Below are positions 11,892-22,623 of a stretch of 64,000 bases of DNA, in pieces. Position 1 is the first letter of the stretch. Every line of letters starts with the position of its first letter. The notes beneath the pieces are model-generated. The model did no database searches. It saw only the letters and a program-made list of their open reading frames with translations, and was not told the DNA's origin. The DNA is from Pachyseris speciosa (lineage: Eukaryota; Cnidaria; Anthozoa; Scleractinia; Pachyseridae), in NCBI GenBank assembly GCA_016490735.1, contig JAEMWC010000394.1, positions 333,501-397,500 of the forward strand. The letters are read 5' to 3'. A program made the translations under genes and the position numbers.

Positions 11892-12750
11892 TAGCATCAA
11901 AATTCAACTGTATTTGTTTGGTAAACATGACCCTAAAAACTTTGTCTTCTTTCTGTATTCGAGAAAGCATTTTTTCAATATCTTTGGAATTTCGATCTCT
12001 TGGGATGTCTTCAAGGTGTGAAGAACTGGCACCCGAAATTCTACTGTTACAATACTTTTTGACAGCGCTATTATACATTTTCTCAAGAAGGAGTATGTCT
12101 ACGGCATCCATGGCAGTTACTTGAAACATGCATTCCTTCAAAAGAAGCTCTTCTAACGTTGATCATGGTGGTGCAATGGCATCTATACCTCTGCTTTCCA
12201 TAAAGTGACTTTCTGACCCTGCCAAGACATCGTCTCCAGCAGGCCTTCTACGTTTCCTGGAAACGGGATCAGAGACCACTGAATACGCAACCGTTCGCTT
12301 GCCATTGGGGTTGCCACAGTTAAAACAAGCACACGTACTTTTACAACCCTTGACACTCTGGAAACACTTACATCTGTCCTTATAAATGTGACAAAATTGT
12401 CTTCCTTCTTTATTCTTTGCACTTCCCCTACCACACCTACAACCTTCTGCCGTGATTTGCTTGAGTACTCCTTCAGGCTGCAAACGATCTTTGACTTGGT
12501 TTGAATCAGTGTGCAGCACCGTAGACGCTACCAAAAGCGCCGCAGAGGTTTCGTGCTGTGTCTCTATCGTGGCATCATAATGCCCAGAGCCGAGCCTTTG
12601 GTACGCAATATATAATGGGACATTAGTCAAAGGGGTTTCCCTGGCAATAACAGGAATGACTGGAAAATTCTCAATTGAGGATATTATGACCAAAGGGACG
12701 TGATGGATGTTTGCTAAAGCAAGGGGAGTAGCATTTTTCCAAGTTCGCAA
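11869..12750 (-). pseudogene. Transposase-like gene, part 3: OTU C-terminal half and CXC domain
   Basis: Read on the minus strand, this part carries the second half of an OTU-type cysteine protease fold (PLYIAYQRLGSGHYDAT, with the expected catalytic His in SGHYDA). A Cys-rich CXC/tesmin-like block follows (CRCGRGSAKNK..CHIYKDRCKC..CKSTCACFNCGNPNGKR), then a basic stretch (RKRRRP). An in-frame TGA at 12163-12165 interrupts the frame, which then continues in register to 11869, just inside the terminal repeat. CXC domains bind zinc and DNA, and OTU domains in mobile elements are usually proposed to cleave ubiquitin or process polyproteins; both roles here are inference. Confidence 0.65.
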
Positions 12751-13625
12751 TCAAAAAATCCCCTCTTAGCAAAGTTGTTAGCCATGTTCTCGAATTGGTG
12801 ACGATGCAAACAATCTAAATAAGACACGTACTCGCTTCTGCGGACTCCAAAAAATTATTTGACGGTAAGTTCCCTTAGTTTCTGTGTAATGATATGAAGA
12901 TCTGGCTGGTCAGCTTCAATTCCTAAGGCGCGCAGCTGCTGGCAAAGTGGCGAGTCCTTTTCTTCACTGGTGTATCGCCTTTGTAGCTGAAAGGCGACCG
13001 CGGAGAATAAGCAGTCCCCGTCTTTTAGCATCGCAACACGTTGAAAACCATATCCGCTGAGAAGCGCATCAACTCGACGCGAACTTGTTTCATCATCGCT
13101 TTCTGTACAACGTGAATTAGATTGCAACAGAAGGACGCTTTCTACGAAGTTCAACGAACTAGCAGTGGAGTGGACATCAGATTTCGCCTTAGTAGCAAGC
13201 TGTTTGGCTACAGAATACTTTAAATTTGTCCTTTTTACAGTTTCGATCAACTCTTCGTCTTGTATGCCAGTTTCATCTTCGTCAGATGAGCTGTACGGGT
13301 CCTTATCATTTGGCCAGATAACACATGTTTCAAACTCATCCTCACTGTCAGGGTTGCATTTTTTCACGTCCGGCTCCACCCCGAATACATCCGTGCACAA
13401 AGGCTTTCCGGATTTAAGAAAGGCCTGATGATATTCCTGTACATTTCTTATCACGGACGATTTTGCAAAGTACGCTTCTTTTTTTTCATTCCATGTATAG
13501 AAAAACACTCCAAGCAGTGCTACTGCTAATCGGATACCTAGTCTTTGCCTTGAAATGTTTTTCTTGAGAGTTTTATGAATGGCTTCATTTCTGTGCGATC
13601 CACAGGAAACGGGAATGTTGGACAA
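12751..13625 (-). pseudogene. Transposase-like gene, part 2: transposase end and OTU N-terminal half
   Basis: Opens with SNIPVSCGSHRNEAIHKTL, a His/Arg-Asn-Glu segment that looks like the end of the transposase catalytic region. An acidic linker (EDEFETCVIWPNDKD) follows, then the OTU catalytic motif KDGDCLFSAVAFQLQRRY with the expected Asp-Gly-Asp-Cys. The open frame stops at 12855, but coding character continues through 12751-12855 in other frames, so at least two frame changes separate it from part 3. A frame change within a T-run near 13640 separates it from part 1. Indels in homopolymers make mutation and sequence error both possible. Confidence 0.6.
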
Positions 13626-14992
13626 ATAACCATTATTTATCTGTTTTTTTCAGGTTTTCCATTTCCCTCTTAGCTGCTTCAGTCAAAACCGTTTCACCGT
13701 CGCTCTCAACGCGGTTCCACTTTGTAAGGAAATGCTCAAAATTTTCCAGTAATATTTCTTTCGAAGGAGTGCTCTTCGCTCTTATTGTTCCTAGGTCTGA
13801 AGGATCGCGAAAAACAAGTTTAAGATCTTCTTTAAGGCGTCGGCGAAGTTCCTTTATCACATACCCCTTCGATCCTCGTTTAGGAATTTTCGAAACTACT
13901 CTTTGAACAGCGTGAAAAAGGTCGAGCTTCACGCTTACATCCTCCCCAAATATATTTTGAAGTAAATTTCTCCACTGGCAGCAGTTATCAATATATATTG
14001 ATGTTGTGCTGATTCCGTTGTTGTCTAATCGCCTCTTGAGATTCTGGATCATGTTCTTTACTTTTTCAAAGGAAGTACTTCTGGTCAATTTCCAGGCTAG
14101 AACTTGCCCTTTTTCATTCAAGACAGTAAAAAGCGAATCAAACTGTTTGACCCACACTCCTTGACACCAAGCGCCAATGTTGCAGATACTTTAAAAGTGT
14201 GATCTGCTGACAACCAAACGCAAGGACGTCCAGACATACGCTGGGAATACATGTGTTCGAGCTCAAAATAACAGCGAAGAAAACAGTTTGTGATCACTCT
14301 CCTTCCTGGATGCTGAATCTGGCGTTGATTTGTTTTGGTTTGTGTTCATGAAGGTATCTTGCGGAGTATAGATAAGAGATAAACTTTCCGATTGATCAAA
14401 AGCAAGTGCGTCATAAGACATCTGTCCAAGAAGGCGTTCGATATCGGTAAATCTAAGTCCCGCATGAATATGTGACATCGCATAACGAAATAAGTCACGC
14501 GTCAAGCCATGTTGGTGAAAAAGAATAAAAATAACCTCTATTTTATTTGCAACAAGTTCCAAAATTCCCGCGTCGTGTGCTAACACCTGATGGTCATTTG
14601 AGCAGCGGTAGACTCGGCTCACTAAAATTACTTTCCTTTGAATGCAAAACAGCATTCTCGGCTGGTCATAATGTCTGCCCATCCTTCCACCGGACTGCCC
14701 GTAACAATGTTCGAGGCTCTTCACAACTAGGACACTCCAAGTCAATTTGAAGTTGAGTAAGAGGATCCCAAATAACGATATCAGGAATTTTTTGGTGATC
14801 ACGCTGAAGTGAACCGAAGAAGACACCATGAACTCTGTAAGGAAAGTTTTCTGGATTCTTCATCCATGCCTCAAGTGCGCGCCTGATGACGGTCTTCCAT
14901 TCTTCAGACAGTTTAACTGAGCTTGCATTTGGTAAAAGAAGCAACAAGATAAAGATAGTTATTTTTGGCCTTAAAAGAAATGCTGGCAACAT
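13626..14992 (-). pseudogene. Transposase-like gene, part 1: N-terminal Cys motif and RNase H-like core
   Basis: The start is an ATG at 14992 with a hydrophobic leader. A CPSCEEPRTLL zinc-knuckle-like segment follows, then after a frame change near 14680 comes CSNDHQVLAHDAGIL, with Cys/His residues. Further down, SADHTFKVSATLALG and, after another frame change near 14160, SIYIDNCCQWRN supply two acidic residues spaced as in DDE/D-type transposases, followed by VKLDLFHAVQRVVSK. These features support a cut-and-paste transposase with an N-terminal zinc region. At least three frame changes make it a pseudogene as read. Confidence 0.6.
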
Positions 14993-16355
14993 GTTTTCAG
15001 AAACGAGTACTTGCTTTAACCTCTATACAGGCGGCGCATGCGTGTACAAGTCTCAATTTTTTATATCATGGAGCACCTGCCGTCGCGCCAATGATTGCGT
15101 GATCCTTTTTAATGTATTTCATGATGTCTGCGTTTGCCAGAAAAAGAATATTCCCTGAAAATTGGGCTGACTGCGGAGAAAATTGAGCCACCATCACGTA
15201 CGGCAGCTGCAATCCCCACCCCCACCCCCCTCCACTCAAATCTTGGGCAACTCGGAATTTATTTCTCCATTTTTATAAAAATACAAAACACTAGAAATTT
15301 AAAAATGCGAAACACTAGAAATTTATAATAACTTAAAGACGATAAACTACAAATGTTTAAGGAAGTAATGACAAGAAAGCCTATATAGAAGCCGGGGGCT
15401 TATGAACTATAGGCTTCCTGACAATATAGGGTACATATTACGGGGACAGCATGAAATATGAAATCTATTATTTTAAAAAGAAAAGAAAAGAAAAGAAAAG
15501 AAAAGAAGAAGTACGTAGCTCAACAATGAGTATATTTGCCTAAGAAAGAATGATTTTTTAAGTCTTTTCCCAAACAAACGGAAGCTCTCACGGTTTGAAT
15601 TTCATGACTTAATTTTTGTGCAGCAAGAGAAATTTGGGGCAAAGCCAGTTTTCAAAGAAGTGTCCATCTTGTTGTTGTTTTTTGGAAGAGACAGATGTTT
15701 TCTATTTTCACCTGAAGTCTGCGTGGTAAAGCCAGTTAAATTCACACGAGACAGTGGTTGCCTAGCACGTGATGAGGTTCTGCTTATCGGTGAGTCACGT
15801 CCCAGGCAACCACTGTCTCGTGTGAATTTAACTGGATCTACGTGCGTAAAGCCAGTGAAATTCCGCCCGCAGTTTCGAAAAAATTTACGTGACAGTGGAA
15901 ATTAATTAAAAACAAATCTAATCAATACACATCTTACATACGTTTTTTTGTTTGTCTCGCCTTGATATATTCTGCCGTCAAAATGGCAGAGACAGCTATT
16001 TCTTTTAACTTGTGGCATGACCTTATAAAATAGATTCAGATGTAAGAATATTTTCACTTCATATGTAGGCCTATGTCAGTACATCGTACGACCCTCGTTT
16101 CTTTTCGACTGTTACGTGAAAATTTGGGCCACTAGCGAGAATTTTTTTGGCAAATGGTCAACCGCTCATGAAAGTACCTTTTTTGGATATGTCTTCTACT
16201 TAATTTATAATTTTTTTTTTTTCACAAAAAGTGTGGGGTTCTGCCCGGCCCCTCCCCCTCCTGCGCGGTCTCTGTGATTGACAGTTTTGTTTGCGTTGTG
16301 AAACTTTGAACATCATTCTCATTGTCATCAGGCCCGGAATAAGGTGGATTTCGAT
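14993..16355. promoter_or_regulatory. Central region between divergent transposon genes
   Basis: Both transposon genes read away from this 1.36 kb stretch, so their promoters should lie here. It holds a 32-bp perfect inverted repeat (15732-15763 and 15804-15835), an (AAAAG)n tract at 15478-15507 and a C-rich run near 15220. There is no supported gene. Confidence 0.5.
15732..15835. repeat. Perfect 32-bp inverted repeat with 40-bp loop
   Basis: The arm beginning CCAGTTAAATTCACACGAGA (15732-15763) is repeated exactly in inverse at 15804-15835. The loop contains two CACGTGA/TCACGT motifs facing each other. It could be a transposase or regulator binding hairpin, or a tiny fold-back insertion. Confidence 0.85.
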
Positions 16356-17433
16356 ATGGCGTCAAGCACAACTGTTTCAGTTGAATCAATTGTGCAAGAC
16401 GCCAAAAATTGTATCATTCCATGGAATGAAGTGGCTTCAGACGAAATCGACCAATGGCTTACATTATTTGCAAAGGCAAAAGGAACCTGTAAGGAATTTA
16501 TTCTTGGAAGTTGCTTCCCAACAGTGAGCGCATTAATGGGAAACACTGTGGTTGAAATATTTGAAGATTACGAAGGGCGAGTGAATATCTGTATGCTTAC
16601 TCTTGGTGGACCGTCGACGGGAAAAACCCAGAGCTACAAAAACTGTGTGACCAAGCCGATTTTACACAGTTTAGAAGGAAAAGTAGGAGGAGAGCTTCTA
16701 CTGGAAGATGCAACTTCCAAAGGCCTGTTCAAGTTCTTCTCCCGGAGCGAGAACCGCGTTGCCCTGTGTGCGATAGACGAATGCCTCGAATGGTTTAAAG
16801 AGGTTGTGGGCTTAAAAAAAGGGTGCCTCAGCGCCCTCCATGAAACGACTTTTGCAGTGCTATGATGGTTGCCACTGGTACGAAACGAAGGGAAACAGTA
16901 ATAAACGGGTAGGCGTGCCGTCGGCAGCGCTGGCCTTGTCGTGCTTCACACAACCGGAGTCCTTTTTGAGATCCGTTATGCCGCGACTGGTTGGTAAAAA
17001 CAACGGACTGCTAGACCGTTTTCTGATTTCCCTTCCGGCTACTGCACCTGTCGCCCTAAGTACAAGAACGGAGAATAGCAGAACCTTGAAAAATTCCAAC
17101 TTGTCCTCCTTTGACAGAATCTATGATAAGATTTATGGGAAACACAATACAGGAGATCAAGTCAAGTACTCCCTCTCAGACGAAGCTCTCGATGTGTACG
17201 TACGACATATGGGTGAGAGCAATAATAGCCAGGGAGGTGCCGCAACCGCGAACTCCAAAGATGACAAGAACATTGTAAGGCTAGCTGCAGTCATGCATGT
17301 GTTATTTACAGTCATGGAGCATGCCCTTAATCAGAGGACTGACGACATCCCCAGGAAGATTCGCGCACGCGCGATAAATGCAGCCATCGCCCTTTCAACT
17401 TATTTCGAGAAACAACGGGCCATCCTTGTGCAG
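16356..17433 (+). pseudogene. DUF3987-like P-loop ATPase, exon 1
   Basis: The ATG at 16356 follows a short leader. The protein has a Walker A motif in LTLGGPSTGKTQSYK and a Walker B-like VALCAIDECLEW; later come VGVPSAALALSCFTQPESFL and GLLDRFLISLP. This order fits the DUF3987 family of primase/helicase-associated ATPases. A one-base frame change near 16850, in a T-run, splits the exon into two overlapping frames. The exon ends in phase 0 at GTGCAG^GTGAGA (17433/17434). In a transposon the protein may assist replication or target handling; this is inference. Confidence 0.65.
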
Positions 17434-17790
17434 GTGAGATTTAGTTTAATAAATACAGCAATTAATCTTATACAGGTATGATTTTTAAAAGTGATCTAAT
17501 TAGTGCCATGCAATTTCAGAAACAACAGATCATCTATCCTTTTTATTGTTTTACTTTGCTAACGTTGTTTTCATTATATTTTTAAGGTTTTCTTTATTAT
17601 ATTTCGGCATTGCTGTGTAACTCTTGTAATTTTAGACGAGGCCCAAAAGTGAAACATTCGTTAAATACATTGTGACACTTATTTATTACAAGCGCTTGCT
17701 GTTGGCAATGGTATCCTGCCTTTGACTTACATAATTTGTAAATATATGTAAATATTCATTAATAGTAGTGTTGTTCTTTTTGTACAATAG

Positions 17791-18216
17791 TCTGCTTCGC
17801 TAGGCGAAGTGAAAGCCAAACACAGTGTAAGCAAAGAGTAAATTAAAGAAGCCATCTTGAAGCATCCTGGTCCTTTTGTTACACCGAAAAGGATCTATCG
17901 TCAGTTTAGCTCAAGGACAAGGCCGGAGGGAGAAGAAGTACGTAAGCAAATGACACGCCTGCAAGAAGTCAATCTAGGCACGCTACTCCATGTGGACAGA
18001 TCATACTATTTTTACAAAGCTCTTCCATCAGAGGAAATTGGAGATACCTTGGCAACGTTCAATGTGTCAGTTGCTGAGTACACGGAGAATTTCAATAAAA
18101 TCGACAGTGGGTTGACTGATCTCCAAAGAGATTCTGCTACACGTAGTCACCCAAATGGGGAGCGATATGACGAATATATTGTTTCTGCCTCTCAAAACTC
18201 GCAGACTCGTGAGTAA
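17791..18216 (+). pseudogene. DUF3987-like ATPase gene, exon 2 (winged-helix-like tail)
   Basis: Begins after the acceptor TTTTTGTACAATAG in phase 0, matching exon 1. An in-frame TAA at 17839 lies 16 codons in. Beyond it the frame stays open through IKEAILKHPGPFVTPKRIYR and EVRKQMTRLQEVNLGTLLHV, a helical pattern like a small winged-helix domain. It stops at 18216, just before the right TIR. The 357-bp intron (17434-17790) has GT-AG ends. Confidence 0.55.
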
Positions 18217-18272
18217 CGTCTGCCTTCTAGAGAACATGTGACAAAGTCAAGGCTAAAAAGAAAAGCTGCTGG

Positions 18273-18943
18273 AAAAAAACACCAGGGAGTAGCAAATATT
18301 ATTTCAGCACCGTAAACCCTTGAGTTAATTGACAATTGTTTTAAAGCTGTGTTCCTTTAAAGTACGACGTTTTGTATATGCCTTGCTAAACATCGTTCAA
18401 GTTGAATGTATTGGTTCTGTTTTAGAGTTTCCTTTTTTCCCAACATTTGCGTTTCGTTTTCATCTTCAAGGCGTTTCAAGGTGTCGTGTTTTTAGCATTG
18501 CATTTTGTGATTAATAAATAAATGAACACTTTGGAAAGTTGAAATTAGATAAATGAACACTTTAGAAGTCCAGATAATGTTATTGTAGCCAGAAACAGAA
18601 ACCCAAAAACCCAAAAAGAAACCTAAAATTAAGATACCCGAAGGCCCAGAGAACCACGGGCCCAGAGACCCGGAGACCCAGAGAACCAGAGACCTGAAGG
18701 CTGAGAGACCCACAGTCCCAGAGACCCACAGACCCTGAGACCCACAGACCCTGAGACCCACAGACCCTGAGACCCACAGACCCAAAGACCCACAAACCCT
18801 GTGACCCCGAGACCCACAGACCCCGAGACCCACAAACCCCGAATTTATAAATAGGAGTGAACCTATGATACACTTACAAGACTAGCTGTTACTTGAGAGA
18901 CTATCCATAACGTCACTGGTGCGTTTTACACCGCACATAAGCC
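18273..18943. repeat. Right terminal inverted repeat of the 8.1 kb transposon
   Basis: Inverse of 10828-11891. Its minisatellite (about 18655-18840, CCCACAGACCCTGAGA units) is roughly one third the length of the left one. Outside the minisatellite the arms remain closely alike with scattered substitutions. Confidence 0.85.
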
Positions 18944-19200
18944 AAACAAACGGTGAGCCAGCCAACTCGTGATATTCGGACGACAGATGTGTCAGAAAAA
19001 GCAGTCCGCATTCAAACCACGTATTTGAAATAGTCAACCAAAGTGGACACTTTTCGCGAAAATGTTGAAATGTAATGTTGAAATTGTATAAATTCTTCAG
19101 AAACCAGTAGTGCTTCAAGACATGCAACATTTTCCTTCGAGAAAAGGCCGCTAATTACCCCCAGTAATTTGATGTACAACACTAAATACTCTGCCCTCTT

Positions 19201-19393
19201 TTACCAGAAAATCTGCGTGTAAAATTTTACACGCACTGTGAAGAATTTGCGTGTAATTATTTTCTCGCACTTTCGTGTATTTCCTTTACTCGCGCGTAAC
19301 GCGGGCGTAATTTGCGTGTAAATTGCGCGCAATATGGCGGATTTACACGCATGATACGCGCGTGTAATGCTGCTATTCCTACGGCCAGTACTG
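19201..19393. repeat. Repeat end, inverted relative of 9034-9240
   Basis: Contains runs of GCGTGTAA and CACGCG, the block GCAATATGGCGGATTTAC and, at the outer end, GCTGCTATTCCTACGGCCAG then TACTG before TA. It lacks the perfect palindrome of the left copy. Confidence 0.6.
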
Positions 19394-19482
19394 TATGGAA
19401 ACAATACAATAAGCCATTATGAATAATTTTGAGCTTGTTCTGCCATACAATTATGGTTAAATAAAAATGATAATAAACAATA

Positions 19483-19518
<36 letters not shown>

Positions 19519-19760
19519 TTAAGGAGAACAAAATTAATGTGTAATTGTGGACATCATCATTCCTGGGGAAACAGTAAGGTACATGAAAAGGAATTTGAAA
19601 AGTTGAAAAATATCAGGATTTGAAGGGAGAAAGTAGAAGAATATGGGGTATGAAAAACATGGATGTGGCACTGATTGCTGTAGGGGCCCTTGGAAGTGTT
19701 AAATGAAACTTAAACAATGGATTTAAAAACTGGCAATTAGGGTTAGAATTGGACTGTTAA
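19394..19760. other. No gene seen; AAT microsatellite
   Basis: An (AAT)n tract lies at about 19485-19518. The remainder is unremarkable intron sequence. Confidence 0.5.
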
Positions 19761-20007
19761 GGTCGGCACACACAGGAGGACTAGTCCCTGCAACTAGTCC
19801 CCTGAAGAGTTTTACACGAAGGGACTGGTCGCAGGGACTAGTCCCACGAACAGTTCACACCCTTGGACCAGCATAATTTGAGGGGACAAGTCCCTGCGAC
19901 TTGTCCCACGAATTCAAACCATGTTTGAATTTTCTAATGAAAATGGGTAGTTCACACGAAGGGACTTGGCCTAGTCGCAGGGACTAGTCCCTCCGTGTGT
20001 GCTGACC
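19761..20007. mobile_element. Fold-back MITE with ACTAGTCCC-rich arms
   Basis: Ends are GGTCGGCACACAC on the left and GTGTGTGCTGACC on the right, with repeated GGGACTAGTCCC-type palindromes between. Related copies without the leftmost few bases start units 2 and 3 (about 22624 and 25531). The tandem-repeat breakpoint falls within the left end of this MITE. Confidence 0.7.
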
Positions 20008-22623
20008 TTTACAGAAAACTACGCTATTAGGAATGGCCAGGATAATAAGCTTTCAAAATACAAAGACCTGGAAATCGAAGTATCTAGAAGTATCTAGAAC
20101 TATACCAGTGGTAACTGGAGCACTTGGGGTGTTCAAAAAGGGGGGTGAGCGAGTACCTAAAGATACTTCAGAAAATAGCATTGTTGGAAACTGCACATAT
20201 TTTGCAGAAAATGGAAAATGCTTTAATTCCATTACATGACTGGTTATACATGTATTCCCTTGCTGTATGTATAATATTATACCTGGATGTAACCTGCAAT
20301 GTATACAAATGAAATAACAAAACCTTATGCCAAAATAATAATAATAATATATACTCACATCTTGAACTTTAAACACATCTTGGCTGCTACTTTTTCTTTT
20401 GGTCCGCTGCTGAATGAATTTTATTGCATCAACCACTTCTGTGTTTGTCAATTTCTTGCCGCCTAGATTCAGAATGACTCTGAGACCACTGACTAAACAG
20501 TCTTCAGCTCCTATCACACAGTTATCTCCAAGTATGTGCCACAGCTCAGACTGAACCTGAGGAAATGAGAAATACACTAGTTGACAAAAAATTTAAACTT
20601 GCAAAAATTCAATACAATACAAGGCTCCACATGAGCTGGGATCCTTGTCAAACTCTCTACATACAACTGTACATCATACCGATATGTGTTTATGACACCA
20701 GGAGTTTCAATAGAAGCTTCCCAAATCATTCTCTGACTTCCAATATTTAACAACTATACACCGAAGTGAAGGTGGCTAGTGGTGGATACTTACCAAGCCA
20801 CAAAGCAGCGAGCCACCGCTAGCCACCGACACTGAGGCGAATAGTTGTTTTAGTATAATTATACTAAAACAGTGAGTTAATATACGCCACAGAAAATTGA
20901 TTCTAATTCATATATTCCAGCAACGATCGCAATATTTTCCCGCGCGCAAAGGACTGAAACAGTATTTGAAACCATTGTCCATTCTGTAAAAGATATCATT
21001 CAACTTTGGTTTTCAAGTGAACAAGTGAGGTTATGCAAGATTAATTTGCATTTGTAAACAAAACCTTTCTCACTGGTTTTTTATCGATAAACTTCGGGTT
21101 TAAGACATAAACCATATCTTTAAACAAGGCCAAACCAAATTTAGTTGCTTTCATTGTATGTGTTTTCAGGGACTGCTTGGTCGTTAATTTGGATGATTTC
21201 TTTGCTTGTCACGGATGCAAACCGGGACGCCATTTTTTCAAAAATCACACAAGGGAGCATGAAACTCACACCTTCAACGCTATCCACTGTTTTAGTATAT
21301 ACTAATGATTAATATCAATAATAGACCCTTTTCCAGATACGACAGCCATCTTGAATTCTCTTATGTGGACAAAAATATTATGGGATACCCAAGGGACAAA
21401 ATTAATGCAAACATGTTGTTGGAAAACATTGGTATTGGTTCTGAAATTTTCAAACCAATTTGACTTTTTCCACAACCATTCTTTCACATTATAAGTAATC
21501 TGAGATGAAGGAAAATAGAAATCATCCTGCTTTCCAAATCAGACGGCAAGTACTTAAACCAGAACGGTGGAATGCTGGAATACTTAAACCCGGAACGGTG
21601 TGTAATTGCATGGAATGAAGAATTATTGAAAGTGTGCTTCAATATGGTTCAATTTAGCGACCTTTATACCCTCCTGAGCAATTAAATTTTTAAAACAACT
21701 GCCGCAAAAACATTTCAACAAAACAGGAGTTAATCATGTACTCTAAATACTAATCAATTTATTGTTTAAATGTAAAAAAATTAAATATGCAAAAGCATCA
21801 CTGTAACAATATAACAGCCACGAGAAACATACTTTGCATTTTCATTTTAGTGTGTCCTTTAATAATATGCGAGGTATGTCAATGCTTTTGTTCTTCACTG
21901 CCGTTCTGTAGCAGAACGATTCAAGGGATGACATCGTGTTTTCTCATTCGCAGAATTCGATGCAGTTTTTCTTTGGTTTCCGTTTCAATGGTCCATCAAC
22001 TGTTTCTGAATACCCTCAGTCACAGTACTAAGACGGAATGTTATGTTAGATACATGTTGCAGGTTATTGAAAGGCGCAGTAACAACTTAAGCTTGCAACA
22101 GCCTTTTGAGTGACAGACGGCAACTAGAAGTGAGGTACTTTCCCCTTTTAGGTGTCTTTACTTTATCTGATACAATTTGTTTTAAAATTTGGGGGAAACC
22201 ACTGCCCTGGTATGTAAAAAGTGCACTTCTGGTTGCCGTTGGTCGCTTCCTTCTGACTGCGTAAACACAACAGCCAACGACAAAACCGGCACCTTCATAC
22301 CAGGCCAGGTACAGTGAGCCAGTATTTGTGTATATAACAGCAAATTATTTCTATTATTCAGCTGATTTATTTCTTCTCCAAACTTCAGCATCAATAGCAA
22401 TGATTTCAGTTTCGATAAAAAGGCAGACATTTTTTAGATGTTGTAATGTCCCTTGCGTTAGGCCGAGATGAAATAATAATAATAATAATAAAACAAAATA
22501 ATGAAAAACAATAAATGACAATCACCTTTAATTTTCATGCAATTACACACCGTTCCGGGATTAAGTATTACGGCGTTCCGGCATTCCGGCGTTCCACAGT
22601 TCCAACTTTAAGTAACTTCGGAA
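19764..22623. repeat. Tandem repeat unit 1 (2.86 kb)
   Basis: First of three head-to-tail units. Each unit holds the MITE, a 66-codon minus-strand exon, another small fold-back near 20747-20848 (ends AACAACTAT/ATAGTTGTT) and TTTTAGTATAATTATACTAAAA. A region with the same open frames recurs in every unit (for example minus 22182-22430); these are conserved only because the copies are recent. Confidence 0.9.
20359..20556 (-). CDS. Host gene, 66-codon exon, copy in unit 1
   Basis: On the minus strand a TTTCTCATTTCCTCAG acceptor precedes VQSELWHILGDNCVIGAEDC, and the exon ends QDVFKVQD before a strong donor GTGAGTAT. It is 198 nt long and phase 0 at both ends, so any number of copies can be spliced in without breaking frame. 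Residues include LNLGGKKLTNTEVVDAIKF and a basic KRKSSS. Function was not recognised. Confidence 0.7.

Larger units (their letters stand above)
10828..18943. mobile_element. 8.1 kb DNA transposon with long TIRs, two divergent genes
   Basis: Both ends read GGCTTATGTGCGGTG inward, and the inverted similarity continues to 11891 on the left and 18273 on the right. Inside, a minus-strand transposase-like gene (14992 to 11869) and a plus-strand ATPase gene (16356 to 18216) diverge from a central region. AAACAAAC-like sequence abuts both ends (AACAAAAC left, AAACAAAC right), so the target duplication is uncertain. Both genes carry frameshifts or stops, so this copy is probably not autonomous now. 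I do not recognise a named superfamily with this exact gene set. Confidence 0.8.

Noticed and set aside
21787..22113. 108-codon plus-strand frame repeated in each tandem unit
   Set aside because: Unit 3 breaks the frame, composition is not protein-like, and conservation is explained by the recent triplication.
22182..22430. 82-codon minus-strand frame (MSAFLSKLKS..) found in all three units
   Set aside because: The three copies are near identical DNA, so the open frame is no evidence of selection, and no splice sites place it in the host gene.
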